Assembly: GCA_017543725.1 (NCBI GenBank)
Contig: JAFYFO010000135.1
Span: forward strand, 1-20,016
Direction of reading: 5' to 3'
Length of the DNA: 20,016 nt
Source of the DNA: Eubacterium sp.
Lineage (GTDB): Bacteria > Bacillota > Clostridia > Oscillospirales > Acutalibacteraceae
Shown: piece by piece, positions 14,301 to 20,016 of the stretch
Numbering within the stretch: the stretch's first letter is position 1
How the letters are laid out: each line of letters opens with the position of its first letter
Made by a program: the position numbers and the translations under genes
The notes under the pieces: generated by a model
What the model was told of the DNA's origin: nothing
Database searches by the model: none
The model's input: the letters and a program-made list of their open reading frames with translations, nothing else

Positions 14301-15428
14301 TCAGTTTTTCTTTTTTATTTGTTTAACCGATTCCAACTCGGCTCTTGTTTTCCTGATATTAAACAGCCCTTTGAAAATGCGGTGAACAAGCATAAACGGC
14401 GTAAGCCAGGGCTTTTTTTCAAGAAACGGATAATTGAAAAGCATATCTTTTTTGCTTGGAAAAAGGCGGCGCAGAATATATTTGAATTGCGCCCCCGATT
14501 CTGAATTGCCCTGCGAAACGCTCAGATATGTTTGAAGAATTTTTCCCTCGCCGCTTCCGTAGATTCCAAAATCGGTATAGTTCTTCAAAAGGCTCTTTTC
14601 TTCGGGGGAAAGTTCCCTGTTTTCAAAAACTTTAAAAACAAGATTTCTCGTTTGCTTTTCGTATTCAAGAAGCGAATTCTTTTCAAGTTGAGAGTAAATA
14701 TATTCCCAGTCGAGATTCTTTTCTTCTTTTAAAAGGAAAAAATAATTATCAACGAGAAATCTTATCCCGCAGCAGCATTTTATATAGTGCTTAAACATAT
14801 GGCAAACGCTGTATATATAAACATCGTTTTTATTCATATGATAAAGAAACTCGTTCTCTTTATCACGCTCGGCGTTTTGCCAGACATCGCCGAAACGCGG
14901 CGAAAACTCCGATTCATCATCAAAAAGACTTCTGTGAAGTTCAAAGGTGTAAAAGGGATCTTTAAAAAAATCGTCGCTGTTTTGCGTTGTGTCAAAAGGC
15001 TTGTAGCCGAGCCCTTTCATTATCTCTGCGGCTTCTTCCCTTTTTGTTTCATCTATAAGAATATCGTTATCGCTCATCTGTCGCATTGATTCCTTTGGAT
15101 AATAATCCTTGAAAATCAAGCCCTTGAGCGGCATAAAAGCGATTTTGTTTTCGGTGAATTTTTCACATATAATTTTTCTCTGAGCGCCAAGAGCAATCAT
15201 CTTGCTTTTTTCGCTCATAGTCTGGTTTTTAAAGAGCGCTTTCGCTTTGTCATCAACGAAATCCGAGGACTGAACAACATCGTTTATCAGATTGAAAATC
15301 TCCTGCTCTTTTGCAATTTCAAAAAGGGCGCAAAAATCAACGCCCTCAATGTTTTGTGCCCTTTCTCCTTTGAGAGCGCAAACAACAAGGTGCAGGAGAT
15401 ATTCGGTTTCGTTTGTTTTAAGCGGCAT
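14301..15428 (-). CDS. Nucleotidyltransferase-family protein (PF14907 type)
   Basis: 375 residues resembling the uncharacterised nucleotidyltransferase family PF14907 (NTP_transf_5). The core is LKGL..KDYYP..SMRQMSD120-N-D122-ILID, in which the D-x-D pair would bind metal as in polymerase-beta-type transferases, followed by a later FELHRSLF segment. The rest is mostly helical and not recognised. The ATG follows GGAG located inside the end of the PqqD gene, with only 2 bases between the genes, so the two are translationally coupled. PqqD/PF14907 pairs are known beside peptide-modification and surface-polysaccharide clusters, but the substrate of this family is not established. Here no precursor peptide, radical SAM enzyme or transporter is adjacent. 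Confidence 0.72.
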   Translation of the reverse strand: MPLKTNETEYLLHLVVCALKGERAQNIEGVDFCALFEIAKEQEIFNLINDVVQSSDFVDDKAKALFKNQTMSEKSKMIALGAQRKIICEKFTENKIAFMPLKGLIFKDYYPKESMRQMSDNDILIDETKREEAAEIMKGLGYKPFDTTQNSDDFFKDPFYTFELHRSLFDDESEFSPRFGDVWQNAERDKENEFLYHMNKNDVYIYSVCHMFKHYIKCCCGIRFLVDNYFFLLKEEKNLDWEYIYSQLEKNSLLEYEKQTRNLVFKVFENRELSPEEKSLLKNYTDFGIYGSGEGKILQTYLSVSQGNSESGAQFKYILRRLFPSKKDMLFNYPFLEKKPWLTPFMLVHRIFKGLFNIRKTRAELESVKQIKKKN

Positions 15429-15430
15429 AT

Positions 15431-15694
15431 CTACTCCAGTATTCCCAGTTTATCAAGTTTTTCAAGAAGTTCTTTAACATCTGCTCTGATAACTTCTTTC
15501 GGCGCATCGTATTTTTCAAAAACCGCATCAACAATGCTGTTTTCACTCTGTTCGGTTTTAAGAAGTTCAAATATGAAATTCGCCGTTTCGTTGTTGTTTA
15601 TAAAACCGCTGAATTTCTTTGTTAAAGAGCCGGTTGCAATGGCAAAATCCTTGCCGTCTATGCTGCCGAGAACAATTCCTTCTTTAAGTTTCAT
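15431..15694 (-). CDS. PqqD-family peptide chaperone (copy 2)
   Basis: 87 residues; CAGGAG lies upstream of the ATG at 15694. The sequence has the PqqD pattern (GSLTKKFSGFINNNETANFIFELL, then IVDAVFEKYDAP.E.IRADVKELLEKLDKLGILE) and aligns end to end without gaps with the copy at 8682-8945. It probably presents a peptide or protein segment to the nucleotidyltransferase encoded 2 bases downstream, or simply works with it as a two-component module. That is inference. A 7-bp hairpin (15711-15728) sits just before the ribosome site and may modulate its expression relative to the upstream FAD gene. Confidence 0.78.
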   Translation of the reverse strand: MKLKEGIVLGSIDGKDFAIATGSLTKKFSGFINNNETANFIFELLKTEQSENSIVDAVFEKYDAPKEVIRADVKELLEKLDKLGILE

Positions 15695-15710
15695 ATATTA
15701 TAATCTCCTG

Positions 15711-15728
15711 ACCGAATGACTATTCGGT
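15711..15728 (-). promoter_or_regulatory. Short hairpin between the FAD-dehydrogenase gene and pqqD copy 2
   Basis: A perfect 7-bp stem (accgaat / attcggt) with a 4-base loop, placed 2-3 bases from the CAGGAG ribosome site of the PqqD gene on the minus strand. There is no T run, so it is more likely an mRNA-processing or translation-tuning element than a terminator. Confidence 0.45.
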
Positions 15729-15744
15729 TTCTCGCTTTGCCCGG

Positions 15745-17130
15745 TCAATTAGTATACTTCTCTGCAATCTTTCTTGCAACATAGATTCCGCTTGCCGACG
15801 CGTGGGAAAGCGAATGGGTAACGCCCGAGCCGTCGCCGATAACATAAAGTCCTTTATTGTTTGTTTCCAGGTTTTCGTCAAGTTCAACTTCCATATTATA
15901 GAATTTAACTTCAACGCCGTAAAGAAGAGTATCGGGGTTTGCGGTTCCGGGAGCAATCTTATCAAGGGCGTAAATCATTTCCATAATTCCATCGAGAATT
16001 CTCTTTGGAAGAACGAGGGATAAATCGCCCGGAGTTGCCGCAAGAGTCGGCTCAACAGCGCCTTCTTCAATTCTTGCAGGAGTGCTTCTTCTTCCCTTGA
16101 CAAGGTCTCCGAAACGCTGAACAATAACTCCGCCGCCAAGCATATTTGAAAGTTTTGCAATGCTTTCGCCGTAGCCGTTGCTGTCTTTAAACGGCTCTGA
16201 GAAATGCTTTGAAAGCAGGAGCGCAAAATTTGTGTTATCCGTTTGAAGGGCGGGGTCTTCATAACTGTGGCCGTTAACGGTTATAATGCCGTTGGTGTTT
16301 TCGTTAACAACGCTTCCTTTCGGGTTCATACAGAAAGTTCTGACCTTATCTTCATAGTTTTTCGTTGTGTAAACAATTTTGCTCTCATAGAGTTCATCGG
16401 TTAAATGGCTGAAAATAACAGCCGGAAGTTCAACGCGAACGCCCAAATCAACACGGTTTGAATGAGTTTTGATATTAAGGTCTTCGCAAACGCCTTCCAT
16501 CCATTTGCTTCCCGAACGGCCAACGGAAATAATACATTCTCTGCAGGTGAATTCGCCCTTTTCGCAGATAGCCTTATATCCGCCGTCGAGTTTTTCAACA
16601 TAATCAATATGGGTGTTGAAGAAGAAATCAACCTCATCTTTGAGTTCGTTATATAAATTTTCAAGAACAACATAGTTGATATCCGTTCCGAGATGGCGAA
16701 CGGAAGCCTCAAGAAGATGAAGTTGATTTTGCATACAGAGTTTCTTGAACTTTGAGCCTGCAGTTGAATAGAGTCTGCAGTTTTCTCCGCCGTGGCTGAG
16801 ATTGATTGAATCAACATACTGCATAAGTTCAATCGCCTGCTTCTTGCCTATGTATTCATAAAGCGTTCCGCCGAAATCGTTTGTTATATTATATTTTCCG
16901 TCGGAAAAAGCGCCTGCGCCGCCGAATCCGCTCATAATAGCGCAGGTTTTGCACTGAATGCAGGATTTGATTTTAACGCCGTCAATCGGGCACTTTCTTT
17001 TTGAAAGCGGATTTCCCGCTTCAAAAACGGCTATTTTCAGGTTTTTGCTCTTCTTTTCAAGTTCATATGCCGAAAAGATTCCGCCGGGACCTGCTCCGAT
17101 AATTATAACATCATATTTATTCGTTTCCAT
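15745..17130 (-). CDS. FAD-dependent dehydrogenase of the COG2509 type
   Basis: 461 residues. The Rossmann dinucleotide motif is G12-A-G-P-G-G17 with acidic E37 at the end of strand 2. C47, C57, C60 and C63 (C-x9-C-x2-C-x2-C) come next, followed by the family signature SGFGGAGAFSDGK. The C-terminal FAD-binding motif is GLYVIGDGSGVTHSLSHASASG. This matches the uncharacterised FAD-dependent dehydrogenase family COG2509. The Cys group could hold a metal or an iron-sulfur cluster or act as redox disulfides; the sequence alone does not say. AGAGG precedes the ATG, and a TATAAT box is at 17152-17157. It is the first gene of a likely unit with pqqD, the nucleotidyltransferase and lepA. The reaction is unknown. 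Confidence 0.85.
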   Translation of the reverse strand: METNKYDVIIIGAGPGGIFSAYELEKKSKNLKIAVFEAGNPLSKRKCPIDGVKIKSCIQCKTCAIMSGFGGAGAFSDGKYNITNDFGGTLYEYIGKKQAIELMQYVDSINLSHGGENCRLYSTAGSKFKKLCMQNQLHLLEASVRHLGTDINYVVLENLYNELKDEVDFFFNTHIDYVEKLDGGYKAICEKGEFTCRECIISVGRSGSKWMEGVCEDLNIKTHSNRVDLGVRVELPAVIFSHLTDELYESKIVYTTKNYEDKVRTFCMNPKGSVVNENTNGIITVNGHSYEDPALQTDNTNFALLLSKHFSEPFKDSNGYGESIAKLSNMLGGGVIVQRFGDLVKGRRSTPARIEEGAVEPTLAATPGDLSLVLPKRILDGIMEMIYALDKIAPGTANPDTLLYGVEVKFYNMEVELDENLETNNKGLYVIGDGSGVTHSLSHASASGIYVARKIAEKYTN

Positions 17131-17151
17131 TCTTATTTCCTCTTATATTTT

Positions 17152-17157
17152 ATTATA
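17152..17157 (-). promoter_or_regulatory. Candidate -10 box for the FAD/pqqD/nucleotidyltransferase/lepA unit
   Basis: TATAAT on the minus strand 21 bases before the ATG, with AGAGG between. No convincing -35 hexamer is seen in the AT-rich sequence upstream (17158-17207), so the promoter is only tentative. Confidence 0.4.
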
Positions 17158-17207
17158 AACTAAATAATATATTTTAAACTCTCGCTTTTATTGTTGCTAA
17201 TTATCTT

Positions 17208-18629
17208 TTAAGACCTTTTCTTCAAGTTGTGCTTATCTTCATACATCTCAGCGTCTGCACGGGAAAGAACTTTCTTTGAATTTTCATCTTTTTCGCTATC
17301 GTAAACCGCGCAGCCAACAGCGGCAGAAACACGCTTCCACGGCTCAACTGTTTCATCGCAAGCGCTTGATTTGAATCTTTCTTTAAGTTCTTCAATCAAT
17401 TGTGCGCGATGCTTTAAATCAGTGTCTTCAAGTATAACGGCAAATTCATCGCCTCCGATTCGGTAAACCGGAGAATGTTTGAAAACACTGCAGGTTATCT
17501 TGCAAACGGTTTTAATGCTTGAATCTCCCTTTGCGTGGCCGTAGGTGTCGTTAACCGCTTTGAGGTCGTTCATATCAACCATAATAAAGCCGTACGGCTC
17601 CTTGCTGTTGTTGAGCCTTTCAAGTTCAATATCAAACGCCCTCTTGTTTCGAACTTTCGTCAGAGCGTCGATATTTGCGGCAATATACATCTCCTCAGCG
17701 TGTTCACGCGCCTCAATCAAATCATTGGTTGTTTTTTCAAGATTGCTGATATAACTGTTTATATCTTTTTCCATATTTGCCATGGAATCAGCAAGCGTTC
17801 CGATTTCATCGCTTCTCGACATATTCAGATTTTCGAAAACATTGCTGTTGTGGGTATATCCTGAAGCGGCGTCTGAAAGTTTGTTTATCGGTTTAACGAT
17901 AATTCGGTTAACAAGATAAACGCCGATAAGGCAGATGAGAATTATAACTCCGAGGAATGCAAACCCGATATAAATCATAACATGGTTTTGAAGTTCTATA
18001 ATCTCGTTCATTGAAATATCAACAGTCGAAAGAGCAACAAATTCGCCCTTGCTGTTGCGAATCGGCATACCCGTTGACATCAGCCGACCGTATTCTTCCG
18101 AGTTGCTGATATTCGGCGCCATGCCGTTATACGGATTTTTGCGTTCCTCTTCATCTTCGGTGAAAAGAGGGTCTATACAGCCAACGGGGCAAGCGCCTTC
18201 ATCTGCTGCGTCAACAATATAAATATAAGTTCCGGTTTCAACATCAACCCAAACAATATAAAGGCAATCAACATTCAGAACATCCTGCATACCGTGCAGT
18301 TCGGAAAGAATATCTTTATACTCTTTCATATCATAGATTGAATTATAATTTGAAACATATCTTTCGAATTCGGGCGTTCCCCATTTATCGCTTAAAACCT
18401 TGTTATCCGTTTTGTTATAAATATCAAGAACGGCATCTTTAAGAATTTCAAGTTCATCAGCGTTTACTTCTTCAGCGGTCAGGTTGGCAATATCAATAGC
18501 GCGCTGCTCATATTGTTTGGTTATAACCCGGTAAAAGCCGCCGTCAACGATAACAATTGCCAAAAAACTTACCAGAACTGCAATGCCGACTATCAGCAAA
18601 GCCGCCTTTTTCTTTAAAGTTAGTTTCAT
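17208..18629 (-). CDS. Membrane diguanylate cyclase with extracellular sensor, HAMP and GGDEF domains
   Basis: 473 residues. It has a membrane helix at 8-29, an extracellular sensing region at 30-216 (Cache-like in layout; it contains YIVWVDVETGTYIYIVD and the late segment STGMPIRNSKGEFVALSTVDIS), a second helix at 217-241, a HAMP linker (about 240-296) and a GGDEF domain (about 318-470). The active site is G392-G-D-E-F, intact, so it should make cyclic di-GMP. The RxxD inhibitory site normally five residues before GGDEF is absent (FKHS instead), suggesting no product feedback. It starts 25 bases after a second cyclase gene, so the two are likely co-transcribed. The ligand is unknown. Confidence 0.9.
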   Translation of the reverse strand: MKLTLKKKAALLIVGIAVLVSFLAIVIVDGGFYRVITKQYEQRAIDIANLTAEEVNADELEILKDAVLDIYNKTDNKVLSDKWGTPEFERYVSNYNSIYDMKEYKDILSELHGMQDVLNVDCLYIVWVDVETGTYIYIVDAADEGACPVGCIDPLFTEDEEERKNPYNGMAPNISNSEEYGRLMSTGMPIRNSKGEFVALSTVDISMNEIIELQNHVMIYIGFAFLGVIILICLIGVYLVNRIIVKPINKLSDAASGYTHNSNVFENLNMSRSDEIGTLADSMANMEKDINSYISNLEKTTNDLIEAREHAEEMYIAANIDALTKVRNKRAFDIELERLNNSKEPYGFIMVDMNDLKAVNDTYGHAKGDSSIKTVCKITCSVFKHSPVYRIGGDEFAVILEDTDLKHRAQLIEELKERFKSSACDETVEPWKRVSAAVGCAVYDSEKDENSKKVLSRADAEMYEDKHNLKKRS

Positions 18630-18654
18630 TTCAATTCCCCTTACGGTTTAATCA

Positions 18655-19728
18655 TTAACGATATTTCTTGCCCTGAGTTTCATAGAATTTTGCTTTGTTT
18701 GCGTACATAATTTCATCGGATTCCCTTAGCATTTCGTTTATATCCTTTTTCCCTGCGGGAGCATAACTGTATCCGATTGCACAGGTGTATTTTGTTGAAG
18801 CAACATTCCTTTGAATTCTTTCAACAAGATGTTTAACTTCGCTTTCACCGACTTTCGTGCAGATAATAACAAATTCATCGCCGCCCGTTCTGTAAACCAA
18901 CTGTCTTCTTTTGGTTGAGCGCATAAAGCAAAGAGCAAGCGTTTCAAGCGCTTCGTCGCCCGCGGCGTGACCCTGATAATCATTTATCGCTTTCAATCCG
19001 TTCATATCAACGGCAACAATGGCGCTGATATCTTTTGAATCTTCTTCAATTGCGGCGTTGAACGCCTGGCGGTTAAGAACTCCCGTCAGAGAATCCTTTC
19101 TTGTTGCCTGAAAAATCAAAAAGTCGAAATAAACGAAGAGCGCAACCGCCATTGTTGTGCAGAATATCTGGGAATAATCCTTGCCGAGAATAAAGGGCAA
19201 AATCAATCCCGAAACGAACGAAAGCGACAAATACGCTATCGGAATGATTTCAACGGATTGTTTGTTGCTTTGCTTAATGAGATTGATAACAAGAATAATG
19301 CTATAGTATCCGACTGCAATATACGGCAGATATCCGAGCGCGCCCCTGTGCAGAGTTCCGCTTTCATCAAGGCTGAAAACAATTCCGTTGAATATCGAAA
19401 TTAAATTAATCACGGCGGTTATTAATGCCGGAATAAAAACTTTCCACGATTCCCTCTTTCCCAAAGTAAAGAGAATCATTGCAATAATCAGCGGCGTTGC
19501 ACTGTAGCGAATCGCCATTAAAACCGTTCTGACATTATTAAGTATTCCGATTTTTGAAAAATAGAACTCAAAAAACACTATAATCGAAAGCAAAAAAACC
19601 GAAATAATCAGATTATACATTCTTCTGACAGTTCTCTTTTCAAAATAATGCGTTATTTTGAGCAGCATTGCAAACGCTGATAAAACCATAACCAGCGCCC
19701 AGTTTTGTAAAATATAATCTTTAATCAT
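18655..19728 (-). CDS. Diguanylate cyclase with seven-helix membrane sensor and GGDEF domain
   Basis: 357 residues from the ATG at 19728. That start is chosen over a GTG three codons upstream because AAGGCGGTG, a near-full Shine-Dalgarno match, sits 8 bases before the ATG and runs over the GTG. About seven hydrophobic helices (near 9-27, 39-57, 68-88, 97-117, 132-152, 160-182, 186-206) precede a GGDEF domain (about 209-357) with G282-G-D-E-F intact. The RxxD inhibitory site is missing (KRRQ at that place). It probably senses something in or across the membrane and makes cyclic di-GMP. The membrane part is not a family I can name. It is the first gene of a two-cyclase unit. Confidence 0.87.
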   Translation of the reverse strand: MIKDYILQNWALVMVLSAFAMLLKITHYFEKRTVRRMYNLIISVFLLSIIVFFEFYFSKIGILNNVRTVLMAIRYSATPLIIAMILFTLGKRESWKVFIPALITAVINLISIFNGIVFSLDESGTLHRGALGYLPYIAVGYYSIILVINLIKQSNKQSVEIIPIAYLSLSFVSGLILPFILGKDYSQIFCTTMAVALFVYFDFLIFQATRKDSLTGVLNRQAFNAAIEEDSKDISAIVAVDMNGLKAINDYQGHAAGDEALETLALCFMRSTKRRQLVYRTGGDEFVIICTKVGESEVKHLVERIQRNVASTKYTCAIGYSYAPAGKKDINEMLRESDEIMYANKAKFYETQGKKYR

Positions 19729-19775
19729 CTTTTCCACCGCCTTGGACCTAATTTTTGATTAATTGATTATTTCAT

Positions 19776-19823
19776 AAAACAAATTGCTTTGTTTTTATCA
19801 GTTTTTCATTTGCCTTCGGCAAA
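19776..19823. other. Two small hairpins in the leader region upstream of the cyclase pair
   Basis: An AT-only 8-bp stem (19776-19783 with 19788-19795) and a separate 6-bp stem with a TTC loop (tttgcc / ggcaaa, 19809-19823). Neither has a convincing T run on the minus strand. No clear promoter hexamers for the cyclase genes could be fixed in 19729-19883, and nothing else is recognised there. Confidence 0.4.
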
Positions 19824-19883
19824 CCGGAAGCAGTCAATTCTACAGTCTATGAAACCGCAGCGATTTTACTATTGAGTCCGTAC

Positions 19884-20015
19884 TCAAATAAGAATATATC
19901 CTCTGAATCCGCGCACAGAATAGTAGGAATCCGCGCCGTTGTGAAAAGTGAACACGGTATCATAGCGCCGTTCACAGAACAGCGCCCCGCCCTTACTGCG
20001 GATATCATCCGGCGT
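19884..20015 (-). CDS. C-terminal fragment of an unidentified protein, running off the window
   Basis: A minus-strand frame open from the right edge to a TGA at 19884-19886 gives 43 residues, with a balanced composition including GGALFCERRYDTVFTF and ADSYYSVRGFRGYIL. I do not recognise the family. It uses cgg, ggg, gtg and ctg codons that the neighbouring genes largely avoid, so it may be of different origin. A second minus frame is also open from the edge to a TAG at 19847-19849 (R-R-M-I-S-A-V start), which makes the true frame uncertain. The amino-acid composition favours the first. Confidence 0.35.
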   Translation of the reverse strand, partial: TPDDIRSKGGALFCERRYDTVFTFHNGADSYYSVRGFRGYILI

Positions 20016-20016
20016 A

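Noticed and set aside
19810..19822. A copy of the unit B hairpin (ttgccttcggcaa) upstream of the cyclase genes
   Set aside because: The 13 bases are identical to 12329-12341, but they form a common c-UUCG-g tetraloop hairpin and no other part of the repeat is present.
1..20016. tRNA or rRNA genes
   Set aside because: No cloverleaf with a T-arm consensus and no rRNA-like stretch was recognised on either strand; a covariance-model scan would settle it.

Overview
The window looks like chromosome from a Gram-positive gut-type Clostridia genome (Oscillospiraceae/Ruminococcaceae-like). The reasons are strong AGGAGG-type ribosome sites, an FtsX plus coiled-coil M23 hydrolase pair of Firmicutes type, low-GC wobble usage (gtt, ctt, gaa, aaa), AT-rich promoters, a dockerin-like secreted protein, and a repeat/DUF559 nuclease combination often seen in this group. 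The assignment rests on gene content and style only; there is no rRNA or other marker to fix the species.

Layout. 2-1817 (+): the end of ftsX, overlapped by an EnvC/CwlO-like cell-wall hydrolase, closed by a terminator. 1870-3444 (+): an unusual free-standing 2-oxoacid-dehydrogenase E2-type acyltransferase domain with a ~200-residue charged helical tail. 3508-4899 (-): a solitary DUF234-type AAA ATPase with its own good promoter. 4981-5069: a terminator hairpin whose loop appears to hold a 52-bp relic of two IS3-type ends. 5105-6265 (-): a secreted Ig-like/dockerin-like protein, divergent from a histidine kinase/response regulator pair (6386-8625, +), which is followed by a PqqD-like chaperone gene (8682-8945). 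9082-11717 (+): a sulfatase and a lipoprotein, probably one operon.

11824-12411 is an accessory island. Two families of GC-rich palindromic repeat unit surround a small DUF559 (Vsr-fold) nuclease gene (11963-12310, -). One repeat unit supplies the gene's Shine-Dalgarno sequence, and another begins at its stop codon. 12470-17130 (-) reads as one transcription unit: FAD-dependent dehydrogenase, a second PqqD-like protein, a PF14907-type nucleotidyltransferase, then lepA (elongation factor 4). 17208-19728 (-) holds two diguanylate cyclases in tandem. The last ~130 bases contain the end of a minus-strand reading frame with different codon usage.

How the genes work together. The housekeeping parts are ftsX with its hydrolase (division-coupled wall cleavage) and lepA (translation). 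Signalling is represented by the two-component pair and the two GGDEF enzymes. The least explained parts are the DUF559/repeat island, the two orphan PqqD proteins (one paired with a nucleotidyltransferase, with no RiPP precursor or radical SAM enzyme in view), the E2/coiled-coil protein, and the IS3-end palindrome inside a terminator. No rRNA, tRNA or CRISPR array was seen.
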